Assembly: GCA_028875125.1 (NCBI GenBank)
Contig: JAPPGC010000040.1
Location: 1-49,008, forward strand
Direction: 5' to 3'
Length of the DNA: 49,008 bases
Source: Bacteroidota bacterium
GTDB lineage: Bacteria > Bacteroidota > Rhodothermia > Rhodothermales > Bin80
This document shows, piece by piece, positions 27,740-36,676 of the stretch (within the stretch, counting starts at the first letter, position 1; each line of letters opens with the position of its first letter). The position numbers and the translations under genes were made by a program. The notes beneath the pieces were generated by a model. That model was not told the origin of the DNA. It searched no databases and saw nothing but the letters and a program-made list of their open reading frames with translations.

Positions 27740-28249
27740 TTTGGGGCGTAAAGAACAGGACTGACCGGATTAAGTGATACTGAAACCACATCCATAGAGA
27801 ATGTTGTTCTCGGTGGAGTAGACCTTCGGTGGTGAGTTGAGTCTTGCAGCGTACCTTTATTGCAAAAGAGTGGAAACCCGACGATCGGAGTGACCTGCTC
27901 GGACTTCGCGGGTATCGTTCTGAAGATCACCGAAGGGTTAATGAATCTTCCAAAGCCCATGATTCATTCGACATCAGGCTGACCATTGACTTATGGCCCT
28001 CAAGTGAGCGGGTTCGATTCGCTGATCCAGTAAACAGGGCGCATGCCGTCCTTGGGTAGAACCGTATTTCGTAGTTCGTGATCTGCAATTGCGAAGAGTT
28101 GCACAGTTCGGGCCGGCTAACGTTAAATACATCTGGAAAGCAGCGGCAAAAACATGTTGAGGCATACCATTGATGATATTGCCCGCTGCGGATACTAAAT
28201 CAACTGCATTGATCAGGTGTGTCGCATTCACTAAACCGGGCGAACGATT
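27740..28249. other. 510-bp gap with no convincing gene
   Basis: Between the sulfatase and the lysine/aspartate fusion gene. Short frames on both strands have no recognisable content. The promoter of the fusion gene should be in the last 150 bases. Confidence 0.4.
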
Positions 28250-30811
28250 ATGGATCCCTGGGTAGTACTAAAATTTGGAGGAACCAGTGTCTCTACACGA
28301 GAATGCTGGGACACCATCTCGGGTATCATCCACACACGCAGAGCAGGTAACGAACGCGTATGTCTGGTGTGCTCGGCGGTCTCTGGAATATCCCGAGCCC
28401 TTGAAGAGCTCATCGAGGCGGCATTGCAGGGCCAACACGAAAGAGCCCTGAAAGATATTCGTGATCGGCATTGCGCACTTGCCGAAGAACTCGGGGTTGA
28501 TGGCAGGGAACTGTTGAATGAGTTTTTCCGAGAGCTCGAACGTCTCGCGTACGGCATCTCACTGACTCGTGATGTCGGACCGGCGTTGCACGCTCGGATC
28601 CTGGCCACAGGTGAACTCATGTGCACAACGCTCGGAGCGGCATTCCTCAAGGATAAGGGGATTCAGGCGGACTGGGTAGATGCACGCAAGGTTCTCAAGT
28701 CGGAAACCTTTGCAAGTATTCTGCCGCACGAAGAGTTTCTATCCGCACAATGTGACTACACACCCGATCCTGAACTTCAACAGATTGATGCGAATGTTTT
28801 CATAACGCAAGGTTTTATTGCCAGTGACGCTCGTGGCAGAACGGTGCTGCTGGGCTGGGGTGGTTCCGATACTTCGGCGTCCTATCTTGCCGGCAAACTT
28901 GATGCCGTGCGTTTGGAAATCTGGACCGATGTGCCTGGAATGTTTACCGCTGACCCGAGTCATGTGCCCGGTGCGCGACTACTCAAGCAACTTGAGTACG
29001 ACGAGGCTCAGGAGTTGGCTAGCTCTGGTGCCGAAGTGCTTCATCCACGCTGTATTGACCCGTTGCGTGCACAGAAAATCCCTCTCCATGTTCGCTCGAC
29101 AGCCGACCCTGATCTTGAAGGAACTGTGATTGGTTCAGGTGTCGAGAGTTACGGTGCGCAAGTGAAAGTAATTGCTGCGCGCACAGACCTGACGCTGATT
29201 GCCGTTGAAACACCGCGTATGTGGCATTCTGTAGGGTTTCTGGCAAAGGTATGCAGCGCATTTGAACGGCAGAGCCTTTCCATAGGGATGGTAGCCACTT
29301 CAGAAACCAATGTTACGATTTCGATTGATCCGGTATATGGATTACCGCTTGAAGAATCTACCATTGATGCCCTTCTTGACAACCTGAACACCTTTTGCCG
29401 GGCAAAACGAATCAGCGGATGCGCTGCAGTTAGTCTGGTGGGGCGAAACATCCGGAGCGTATTGCATGAACTTGGGCCGGCGCTTGAGGTCCTGGACGAA
29501 CAAAAACTGTACTTGGTAACGCAGGCTGCCAGCGATCTGAATTTTACTTTTGTGGTAGCTGATGCACATGCTCAGCGTCTGACGAACAAGTTGCACAGTC
29601 AGATTTTTGGCCAGATTGGGCCGGATCATCTATTTGGTTCCACGTATCGCGAATTGTTTGAAACTCCAGATGCTGCCATAGCTACGCCCTGGTGGAAAAC
29701 CCTGCGCACGCAATTGCTCGAAGTGGCATCTACATCCGTGCCGTGCTACGCTTATAATCTGGACAACCTGCACGACACTATAACCCGTATACAGGCACTT
29801 AAGGGCGCTGACCGCGGCTTCTATGCGATGAAAGCCTGCTGGAATCCGCAGGTGCTGCAGGCTATATCTGAGCGCGGGATCGGCTTTGAGTGTGTGTCTC
29901 CCGGTGAGCTTCATTATGTTCGTAAGCTGTTTCCAGACATTGCCCCCGACCGCATTCTGTTCACGCCCAACTTTGTGGCAAAAGAAGAATTTGTATTGGG
30001 TTACGAACTTGCAGGCCATGTGACAGTGGGCAACATACGGGCCTTGGAGCTTTGGCCCGATGTCTTTGCACACCGTGCGGTCACGTTGCGCATTGATCCT
30101 GGGTACGGCCGTGGTCATCATCGGCATGTACGCACCGCTGGATTCACCTCGAAATTTGGGATCGCACCGGACGATCTACCGGATGTTCGGCGGATCACAG
30201 AAGCACACAACATGCAGGTTGTAGGTTTGCACGCACATATCGGTAGCGGCATCCTGACACCGGACACGTGGAGCACCACCGCGTACGCACTGGCTTCGTA
30301 TACAGAGGCATTTCCTGAAGTTACCTACTTGAATGTGGGTGGGGGCCTCGGCGTGCCCGAAAAGCCGGGTGCCACACCTTTGGATCTTACCGCCTTGGAG
30401 GAAAGTCTGCTACGATTTCGGGAAACCTATCCTCAATTTGAACTCTGGATTGAACCAGGCAGGTACCTCGTTGCAGAAACCGGGGTGCTCCTGACGCGCG
30501 TCACACAGGTCAAACGAAAAGGTCCTGCATGGTATGTAGGCGTGAATACGGGTATGAATTCGCTGATCAGACCCGCACTTTACGGGTCCTACCATCGGAT
30601 AGTTAACTTGACGAGGCTTGACGCGCCCCCAACCATCACAGCTGATATTGTTGGCCCCATATGCGAGACCGGCGATATAATCGGACGCTCCCGCAGGCTC
30701 CCGGAAACCGTCGAGGGAGATGTTCTGCTCATTGCTATGGCAGGGGCTTACGGCCGAGTGATGTCCTCCAGCTATAATATGCGCGAGCCCGCGAAAGAGG
30801 TGATTCTCTAG
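28250..30811 (+). CDS. lysAC: Bifunctional aspartate kinase / diaminopimelate decarboxylase
   Basis: 853 residues joining the first and last enzymes of lysine synthesis. The N-terminal aspartokinase starts VVLKFGGTSVSTRECWDTIS, includes VTQGFIASD-like and GWGGSDTSASYLAGKL motifs, and ends with two ACT-type regulatory repeats (about 300-460). The C-terminal part is a PLP decarboxylase of fold type III: the Schiff-base Lys in FYAMKACWNPQVL (about 527), HIGSGI, NVGGGLGVPEKPG (about 697), EPGRYLVAETG and ICETGDIIG carrying the active-site Cys. Both catalytic halves look intact. The fusion is known in a few lineages such as Xanthomonadales. Its stop shares a CTAG with the convergent channel gene. 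Confidence 0.93.
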   Translation: MDPWVVLKFGGTSVSTRECWDTISGIIHTRRAGNERVCLVCSAVSGISRALEELIEAALQGQHERALKDIRDRHCALAEELGVDGRELLNEFFRELERLAYGISLTRDVGPALHARILATGELMCTTLGAAFLKDKGIQADWVDARKVLKSETFASILPHEEFLSAQCDYTPDPELQQIDANVFITQGFIASDARGRTVLLGWGGSDTSASYLAGKLDAVRLEIWTDVPGMFTADPSHVPGARLLKQLEYDEAQELASSGAEVLHPRCIDPLRAQKIPLHVRSTADPDLEGTVIGSGVESYGAQVKVIAARTDLTLIAVETPRMWHSVGFLAKVCSAFERQSLSIGMVATSETNVTISIDPVYGLPLEESTIDALLDNLNTFCRAKRISGCAAVSLVGRNIRSVLHELGPALEVLDEQKLYLVTQAASDLNFTFVVADAHAQRLTNKLHSQIFGQIGPDHLFGSTYRELFETPDAAIATPWWKTLRTQLLEVASTSVPCYAYNLDNLHDTITRIQALKGADRGFYAMKACWNPQVLQAISERGIGFECVSPGELHYVRKLFPDIAPDRILFTPNFVAKEEFVLGYELAGHVTVGNIRALELWPDVFAHRAVTLRIDPGYGRGHHRHVRTAGFTSKFGIAPDDLPDVRRITEAHNMQVVGLHAHIGSGILTPDTWSTTAYALASYTEAFPEVTYLNVGGGLGVPEKPGATPLDLTALEESLLRFRETYPQFELWIEPGRYLVAETGVLLTRVTQVKRKGPAWYVGVNTGMNSLIRPALYGSYHRIVNLTRLDAPPTITADIVGPICETGDIIGRSRRLPETVEGDVLLIAMAGAYGRVMSSSYNMREPAKEVIL

Positions 30812-31632
30812 TGCTGGTGGAATTCGTGCCCGCAATACTTGCAAAAAGCTGCACCTTTTTCCACCTTTGTTTCCGTGCAGCGCACGCACGGTGGCGTTCG
30901 CTTGATATGTCGACCAGCCATGCTGATCGACATGACGATGATCGCATAACCTATTATCATCACCAAAGCTGCGAAAAACTTTCCCAGATCCGTTTGCGGG
31001 GAGATATCCCCGTATCCTACAGTCGTTAGGGTAACTACTGCCCAATACATACTTAGAGGAATACTGGTAAAACCATTTTCTGGACCCTCAATCAAATAAA
31101 GCACGGCGCCAATGGTTGTTACCAGGAGTGCCAGTGCAAGCACAAACACCCAAATCCGTCTCCAGCTCTCCTGGAGCAGAAAAAGCAAATGGACTCCGGC
31201 CCTGCTGTACTGAACCAGTTTCAGAACACGAAAGACGCGCATTAAGCGCAATACTCTGATTACGATTAACGCTTGTGCGCCGGGTAGAAGAACACTTAAA
31301 TAAGTCGGGATCACCGCGATTAAATCAACTACACCGAAAAAGCTGCGGGCATATTTTCCGGGATCCTTGGAGCTGTATATTCGAAGCACATACTCCACCG
31401 TGAAGATTACCGTGACTATCCATTCGAGACCTATCAGCAAATCCTGGTAGCGATACCGCACCGTATCAATGCTTTCGAGCATGACAGCTATTACGCTTAT
31501 CACAATGAGTACAAAAAGAACGATGTTGCTCCGTCTCCCCAGTGGAGTGCGATCCTCAAACAGAATTTCGTGAAGAAACTCACGACGAGAACTCCTTGTG
31601 GATTGCTTTACCTTATTCTCCTGTTCTTCCAC
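30808..31632 (-). CDS. Voltage-gated-type potassium channel with C-terminal zinc ribbon
   Basis: 274 residues with six transmembrane helices. The S4-like helix carries regularly spaced arginines (IRVLRLMRVFRVLKLVQYSR, about 125-144). The selectivity filter is TVGYGD at 204-209, so the pore should pass K+. After S6 the short cytoplasmic tail forms a zinc ribbon with Cys249, Cys252, Cys264 and Cys267 (CVRC ... CKYCGHEF). This tail is not part of the basic channel and might sense redox or metal, or mediate assembly. Its first 20 bases overlap the NUDIX gene end, so the two are coupled. It ends convergently with lysAC. Confidence 0.85.
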   Translation of the reverse strand: MEEQENKVKQSTRSSRREFLHEILFEDRTPLGRRSNIVLFVLIVISVIAVMLESIDTVRYRYQDLLIGLEWIVTVIFTVEYVLRIYSSKDPGKYARSFFGVVDLIAVIPTYLSVLLPGAQALIVIRVLRLMRVFRVLKLVQYSRAGVHLLFLLQESWRRIWVFVLALALLVTTIGAVLYLIEGPENGFTSIPLSMYWAVVTLTTVGYGDISPQTDLGKFFAALVMIIGYAIIVMSISMAGRHIKRTPPCVRCTETKVEKGAAFCKYCGHEFHQH

Positions 31633-32176
31633 TTTTCAAGTATAGCTCGTAGTGATAAAGTGCGGCGATGATGATGCCATGTCGAAGTATTCCGGCAGTG
31701 ATAAGCTTTGGCACCTCACGCATATTTACCAGATTAATGATAATATCTTCACCCGGATCCAGCTCTTGTTCACCTGTCGGAGTGGCATCTCTGGCCAGAA
31801 AAAAATGACATCGATTTGTCGTGATCGCGGGATTGGGAGCCATTGAGCCTATTGGATTAAGCGTGTTTGACACGTAACCTGTTTCTTCCTGAAGTTCACG
31901 TCTTGCAGCTTCCCGGGGCAACTCGCCCGGACCAACGATACCCCCTGGCAACTCCAGTTCAACGGCCCCCGTGCCCGGCCGCCATTGTTTGATGCAAATC
32001 AACTCACCGCTGGTAGTTACAGGGACAACTGTAACCCAGTCAGGGGTGTCCAACACAAAAAACCTGTGCGTGCGCCCGGTTCGAGGTGACACGCAGTCAT
32101 CCTGGCGCACCTTGAAAACCTTGAAATCGCCAAGGTATTTCTGGGCGGTGCATTTCCATGATTGATCCATTGGCAT
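31613..32176 (-). CDS. NUDIX hydrolase, ADP-ribose pyrophosphatase-like
   Basis: 187 residues with a complete Nudix box at 79-101: Gly79, Glu85, Arg93-Glu94, Glu97-Glu98 and Gly100 in the order GX5EX7REUXEEXGU. The region before it (CIKQWRPGTGAVELELPGGI) is typical of ADP-sugar pyrophosphatases that cleave ADP-ribose or similar. Met3 is an alternative start. The downstream channel gene overlaps it by 20 bases, so the two are probably one operon; the biological link is not obvious. Confidence 0.85.
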   Translation of the reverse strand: MPMDQSWKCTAQKYLGDFKVFKVRQDDCVSPRTGRTHRFFVLDTPDWVTVVPVTTSGELICIKQWRPGTGAVELELPGGIVGPGELPREAARRELQEETGYVSNTLNPIGSMAPNPAITTNRCHFFLARDATPTGEQELDPGEDIIINLVNMREVPKLITAGILRHGIIIAALYHYELYLKSGRTGE

Positions 32177-32829
32177 TCCCGTTCGGCTTCGAAAAAGCCC
32201 TAGTCACGATCAGTTTTGCCACAATATCTAGCAGGCTTGCTATTGTACTGCGGTTTCATTGTGACAAAATGCGGGCATGTTTCGGTCAATCGTTGTGCCC
32301 AGTCTTCTTCGGTTGCCATACCCCCAGACTCTGTTGATGATTAACTCAATAGTCGACCTTGAACTCCATACTTAATAAGTCATTGTGATTTTTTCCAAGC
32401 CTGCGTAAATGTAGTGCGTTCTATCGTGATTAACTACTGTCTCGTGCATTGAATTCAGATTCTTTTTCGCCCGATATATGGTCCGCACCTTTTACACGAT
32501 ACATTGTTCTGCATTTCGTTCAACAATCACATAGACCATAAATGTTACAACCGATTCCCGGATGCTCTCTGCAAATATATCTAGAACAGCGGGAAATATC
32601 TTTGAACTTTCCGGTCTGGATGTCTTGTTCATATTGGACCTTGGGTGGTTTGAGTTTTTCCTGCACGATTTGTGACGATCAGTGATATACGGGCCAAACT
32701 CATTTTGGGGGGCTATGTCCGATTTTTTTCCACCAAGGGGGGGCTCTAAAAAGAGCGGCGAATCACCAAGGTACATTGATGACAGCAGCCGCACATACGA
32801 GTTTCAAAGATTTCGTGTCGCATATACTA
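32177..32829. other. 650-bp gap with no convincing gene
   Basis: AT-rich sequence upstream of the NUDIX gene. A minus frame of 100 codons (32492-32794) has no recognisable features. A small hairpin GCTCT-AAAA-AGAGC lies at about 32744-32757 without a T tract; it might follow the zinc-ribbon gene's transcript. Confidence 0.4.
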
Positions 32830-32997
32830 TCAAAAAATCAATTTTATGACTTCATACAGAGGCCAGGCAAGAAGAATTGCCATGACCCAAGCCATGAGCG
32901 TGCGGCTGCCGCTTTGCCGTGGGAATTCATAGCCGCAATAGGGACATTCCACCAATTTACGGGCCACCTCAATGGCACACGACGGACACTCTTCCAT
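32830..32997 (-). CDS. 55-residue zinc-ribbon membrane microprotein
   Basis: The frame starts MEECPSCAIEVARKLVECPY, continues CGYEFPRQSGSRT and ends in a hydrophobic helix (LMAWVMAILLAWPLYEVIKL). Cys4, Cys7, Cys18 and Cys21 make a CPxC-X10-CxYCG zinc ribbon, and residues about 34-50 a single transmembrane helix. The ribbon's second half, CPYCGYEF, closely resembles CKYCGHEF at the end of the K+ channel 1.2 kb away. The composition is that of a real protein, and the antisense open frame is much less plausible. It is divergent from the GNAT gene, 27 bases between starts. Function is unknown. Confidence 0.68.
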   Translation of the reverse strand: MEECPSCAIEVARKLVECPYCGYEFPRQSGSRTLMAWVMAILLAWPLYEVIKLIF

Positions 32998-33024
32998 CAA
33001 AAATCAATTTAATGAGTTGAACGT

Positions 33025-33705
33025 GTGTGTGAACGCATCATAAATCAATTGCGTTCACATGGAACACATACATGTTTTAAGCTTAGACGGCCGACTAATG
33101 ATTCGGCTATATCAGTGATCACCAATCTCCCCATAGAACTTCCCGTTGTAGATGATTCGGCGTCTGTCGAAATTTACATTGCTACGCCCGAACATTTTCG
33201 GTTTGCCCACGAGATATGCCTTCTGATAAAAGAGGCTGCGGCGCAGCGCGGTACCGGTATAGCTAGGCGGGCCCCGAAATATATTCGGGAAAAAATGGCA
33301 GAAGGCAAGGCAGTGATTGCTCTTGGGGAAAACGAGGTGGCCGGTTTTTGCTACATTGAAACTTGGGACCACGGCAAATATGCGGTCAACTCAGGCCTGA
33401 TCGTGTCCCCAAAGTTCCGTAAAAAAGGACTTGCCCGTCGAATCAAACGTAAAGCCTTCGAACTTTCGAGGACGCTTTATCCCGAAGCCAAGTTGTTTGG
33501 CATCACGACTAGTCTTGCTGTCATGAAGATCAACTCGGATTTAGGGTATGAGCCGGTGACATTCAGCGAACTCACCAGTGATGATGAGTTCTGGCGGGGC
33601 TGCCAAAGCTGTCCTAATTACGACGTCCTTGAGCGCATGAAGCGCAAAATGTGCCTCTGCACCAGTATGCTTTTCGACCCGAACAAAGGTCCCTCCCAGA
33701 AATAG
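33025..33705 (+). CDS. GNAT-family N-acetyltransferase, Bacteroidota type
   Basis: Up to 226 residues. The GNAT core has AVIALGENEVAGFCYIETW, the acetyl-CoA loop VSPKFRKKGLARRIKRKA (R/Q-x-x-G-x-A form), and a conserved end with GCQSCPNYDVLERMKRKMCL and CTSMLFDP. I recall this type beside argininosuccinate synthase in many Bacteroidota, where an acetylglutamate-type role has been suggested; here no arg gene is adjacent. The first 45 or so residues are not family-like and the real start may be nearer the segment VEIYIATPEHFRFAHE. priA starts 7 bases after its stop. Confidence 0.75.
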   Translation: MCERIINQLRSHGTHTCFKLRRPTNDSAISVITNLPIELPVVDDSASVEIYIATPEHFRFAHEICLLIKEAAAQRGTGIARRAPKYIREKMAEGKAVIALGENEVAGFCYIETWDHGKYAVNSGLIVSPKFRKKGLARRIKRKAFELSRTLYPEAKLFGITTSLAVMKINSDLGYEPVTFSELTSDDEFWRGCQSCPNYDVLERMKRKMCLCTSMLFDPNKGPSQK

Positions 33706-33712
33706 CGCACCA

Positions 33713-36181
33713 ATGTTGCGCACGGTTCGTGTTGCCCTACCAATTCCCGTTGTTAAGGAGTATACCTACGAACTACCGGGGGCTCTTGAAGCATCAGTAG
33801 GCATAGGCTCCCTGGTGTTGGTTCCGGTGCGCGCCCGCGTTTATACGGCAATCGTGACTGAACTGGATGCGCAAGTCCGTCCGGAAGTAAACCTCAGAAG
33901 GGTAAGGGCGGTCGTCAGTGACGAACCCGTCGTAAACGCTGAATTGCTTGAGCTTACGCGATGGATAGCCCGTTACTATTTGTGTGCTTGGGGAGAAGCT
34001 CTCCAGGCAGCGCTTCCAGCGGGCATGCAGACGAAGGAAAAAGTGGTCTTATATCTGGACTCCGAGTCGCCTGCGGCCTGGGAGAACATTTCTCCCCGCC
34101 TGTATGCTTATATGGCAAAACATCTCAAGGCAACCCCCTCCCGACTCAAACGGGCCGGCCTACGTATCTCCGACGAGGAGTTTACAAAAGCTGAAAAACA
34201 GGGAGCTCTACAGCGCAAGGTTGAACTTGAGGGTCCCAAAGTGCGAGCAAAGATGGACAGATTCATATCGCTTGCCCCTGCATTCAGGACGGTCACTGCA
34301 CTGCGCGACCTGCTTCCCCAGCTTCACGGTACGAAGCAGAAAGCCGTAATTCAGGAATTGATTCGCAGTGTGGAATCCGGGGATGTAGAACCATTATTGG
34401 CCGATGTACGCCAAAACTGTGGTGCCGGTCTCCAGACCGTCAAAACAATTGAACAGCGGGGAATAATTTCGATTGTTGAAAAGAGGGATTTCAGGGTCCC
34501 GGAATGGATGCGGCCGGCGGACATCTCAGCGAGTAAAGCACCAGCATTTCATAAATCACAGGCCAAGGCCGTAGAGGTGCTGCACGAAGCTATTGAGACG
34601 CAGGAGTATCGCACATATGTTCTGCACGGTGTAACAGGGAGTGGAAAGACTGAAGTGTATCTGGCGGCACTCGAAAAAACGTTCGCCCTTAAGCAGACTG
34701 CTATCGTTCTTGTGCCCGAAATCGCACTCACTCCACAAACCGTGCAACGCTTCCGTAGTCGCTTTGGAGATACTGTTGCGGTCTTGCATTCCCGTATGGC
34801 TCAGGGTGAACGATACGATGTCTGGGAGCAGATCCGTGCTGATCGCTACCGTGTCGTGATCGGTCCCCGGTCCGCGATACTGGCGCCGATACAGAACCTC
34901 GGCCTGATCATCGTAGATGAAGAACACGATGGATCCTACAAACAAATGGATCCTGCTCCGCGATACCATGCCCGAGATGTTGCAGTTGTGCGTGCAAGAA
35001 TGCGTCAGGCTGTCTGTATACTTGGCTCTGCAACCCCCTCTCTGGAAAGCCTGGCCAATGTAGGGCAGGGCAAGTACACACTTCTGACTATGCCGGATCG
35101 CGTACCTACCCAAGGGCGCTCCGCAGCAGCTCTTCCGAGTATTAAGATAATTGACCTCTGTGAGGAGCGTGATAAAAACAATCTCCATGGAGCTTTATCG
35201 ACGCCCCTCATCCAGGCTATTGGATCTCGTCTGGAGCGCAAAGAGCAGGTAATTTTATTACAAAATCGTCGTGGGTTCGCACCAATTTTCGAGTGTCAGA
35301 ACTGTGGATTTGTGCCTCAATGCATAGCCTGCAGTGTATCTATGACCTACCATCAGGTAAAGCAGCAATTGAAATGTCACTACTGTGGATTCGTACGCAA
35401 TCCACCGGTCAGTTGCCCCAATTGCGGTGCATCAGCCTTTGCTCCACTGGGCAGCGGTACACAGCGTGTTTTCCAGGATCTCAGCGAACTTTTCAGGGGT
35501 GCCCGGATCCTGCGTATGGATCGTGACAGTACACAGACCAAAAATGCCCATCACGAAATTCTGAACGCTTTTGCGGATTACCAGGCAGACATCCTTATTG
35601 GTACCCAAATGGTTGCCAAGGGCTTGGACTTTGGTCGCGTAACGCTGGTTGGTGTGATCAACTGTGATGTCGGGCTTCGCCTTCCAGATTTTCGCAGCGA
35701 GGAGCGTACATTTCAATTGCTGATGCAAGTTGCTGGAAGAGCAGGGAGAGCTGACTTACCCGGAGCGGTTCTGTTACAAACGCGGCGTCCGAAACATCCA
35801 GTTTTCTCGTCCCTGAAGAAACACGACTTTGATGGCTATGCCCAACAGTTAATGAAGGAACGAGAGGCACTTGGGTATCCACCGTTTGGACGCATCATGG
35901 GCGTCCAAGTACGAGGTGCGCCAAAGCGGAGGGTTGAACGCCTGGCGGAAAAATGGCGGGAATTACTCCTTGAGCAACTGCCTTCCACCGTATCAGTACT
36001 GGGGCCTGAGCAGCCGTATATTGAGCGCGTTGAACATCAGTATCGCTATTTTCTGATGATCAAGGCTCCCAAAACATACCGTAATCTACAAGAGGATGTG
36101 CGCATGGTGATTAAAATGGCGCCGTCGTCCATGCCCAACCTTCATGCGTCCATTAACGTTGATGCACTCGAGCAGGTTTGA
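33713..36181 (+). CDS. priA: Primosomal replication restart helicase PriA
   Basis: 822 residues, about the length of Bacteroidota PriA and longer than the 732 of E. coli. It has an N-terminal DNA-binding domain (VALPIPVVKEYTYELP), the Walker A GVTGSGKTEVYL (about 307-318), the Walker B DEEHD (about 401), and a zinc region with paired cysteines (CQNCGFVPQCIAC ... CHYCGF ... CPNCGA, about 528-570). Later helicase motifs include GTQMVAKGLDFGRVTLVGVI and QVAGRAGR. It reloads the replisome at stalled forks. It probably shares a transcript with the GNAT gene; the SRP RNA gene follows 42 bases later. Confidence 0.95.
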   Translation: MLRTVRVALPIPVVKEYTYELPGALEASVGIGSLVLVPVRARVYTAIVTELDAQVRPEVNLRRVRAVVSDEPVVNAELLELTRWIARYYLCAWGEALQAALPAGMQTKEKVVLYLDSESPAAWENISPRLYAYMAKHLKATPSRLKRAGLRISDEEFTKAEKQGALQRKVELEGPKVRAKMDRFISLAPAFRTVTALRDLLPQLHGTKQKAVIQELIRSVESGDVEPLLADVRQNCGAGLQTVKTIEQRGIISIVEKRDFRVPEWMRPADISASKAPAFHKSQAKAVEVLHEAIETQEYRTYVLHGVTGSGKTEVYLAALEKTFALKQTAIVLVPEIALTPQTVQRFRSRFGDTVAVLHSRMAQGERYDVWEQIRADRYRVVIGPRSAILAPIQNLGLIIVDEEHDGSYKQMDPAPRYHARDVAVVRARMRQAVCILGSATPSLESLANVGQGKYTLLTMPDRVPTQGRSAAALPSIKIIDLCEERDKNNLHGALSTPLIQAIGSRLERKEQVILLQNRRGFAPIFECQNCGFVPQCIACSVSMTYHQVKQQLKCHYCGFVRNPPVSCPNCGASAFAPLGSGTQRVFQDLSELFRGARILRMDRDSTQTKNAHHEILNAFADYQADILIGTQMVAKGLDFGRVTLVGVINCDVGLRLPDFRSEERTFQLLMQVAGRAGRADLPGAVLLQTRRPKHPVFSSLKKHDFDGYAQQLMKEREALGYPPFGRIMGVQVRGAPKRRVERLAEKWRELLLEQLPSTVSVLGPEQPYIERVEHQYRYFLMIKAPKTYRNLQEDVRMVIKMAPSSMPNLHASINVDALEQV

Positions 36182-36223
36182 TTTTGCAGGAACCGTCATA
36201 GGTATGGATGGTAAACCGGCCCG

Positions 36224-36324
36224 AAGGGTGAGTCCCGCACGGTCAGCTCCCTCTGAACCCCGTCAGGGCCGGAAGGCAGCAGCGGTAAGAGGTCGAAGCG
36301 ACGCGATGCGGGTAGCTTACCCTT
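36224..36324 (+). ncRNA. ffs: Signal recognition particle RNA, small (4.5S) type
   Basis: The universally conserved apical domain is present as GTCAGGGCCGGAAGGCAGCA (36262-36281) followed by GCGGTAAG. The ends pair: AAGGGTGAG at 36224 with CTTACCCTT ending at 36324, and inner stems such as GTCCCGCA with TGCGGG. About 101 nt, the short form without an Alu domain. The RNA binds Ffh and targets membrane proteins co-translationally. yajC, another export gene, follows at once. Confidence 0.93.
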
Positions 36325-36331
36325 CTTTTTT
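36314..36331 (+). terminator. T tract ending the SRP RNA
   Basis: The closing helix of the SRP RNA (pairing with AAGGGTGAG far upstream) is followed by TTCTTTTTT, giving a Rho-independent style end in which the RNA's own terminal stem serves as the terminator hairpin. Readthrough into yajC remains possible. Confidence 0.5.
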
Positions 36332-36348
36332 ATAACTCCTTGATTCCA

Positions 36349-36666
36349 ATGTTATTCATGTACTGGCCAATCGCAGTCATCCTCCAAGAGTCATCAAGCT
36401 CTTCTCCGTTTGGAGGCTTGGGGATGTTTCTGCCGCTTATCCTCATCTTCCTCGTCTTCTACCTCTTCATCATCAGGCCCCAGCAGAAGCGGGAGAAGAA
36501 ACGCAAGGCGATGATTGAAGCTGTAAAAAGAGGAGACAAAGTTGTAACCGCTGGTGGAATCCACGCTAAGGTTCACCAAGTAGACGAAAGCAGCGTATTG
36601 TTGGACGTGGATGGGGGTGTCAAGCTTCGTGTCGAAAAGAATTCCCTTGCCTCGGTAAAAACCTGA
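36349..36666 (+). CDS. yajC: Preprotein translocase accessory subunit YajC
   Basis: 105 residues from the ATG at 36349; a TTG at 36340 and an ATG at 36358 are alternatives. One transmembrane helix (FLPLILIFLVFYLFI) is followed at once by IRPQQKREKKRKAM, the family's signature, and a small beta domain with GDKVVTAGGIHAKV and VLLDVDGGVKLRVEKNS. YajC binds SecDF next to SecYEG. The ribBA gene starts 10 bases after its stop. Confidence 0.9.
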   Translation: MLFMYWPIAVILQESSSSSPFGGLGMFLPLILIFLVFYLFIIRPQQKREKKRKAMIEAVKRGDKVVTAGGIHAKVHQVDESSVLLDVDGGVKLRVEKNSLASVKT

Positions 36667-36676
36667 GCGATTCCTG

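Noticed and set aside
32776-33012. 78-codon plus-strand frame
   Set aside because: Antisense to the zinc-ribbon microprotein, whose cysteine motif and membrane helix make the minus strand the likely coding one.
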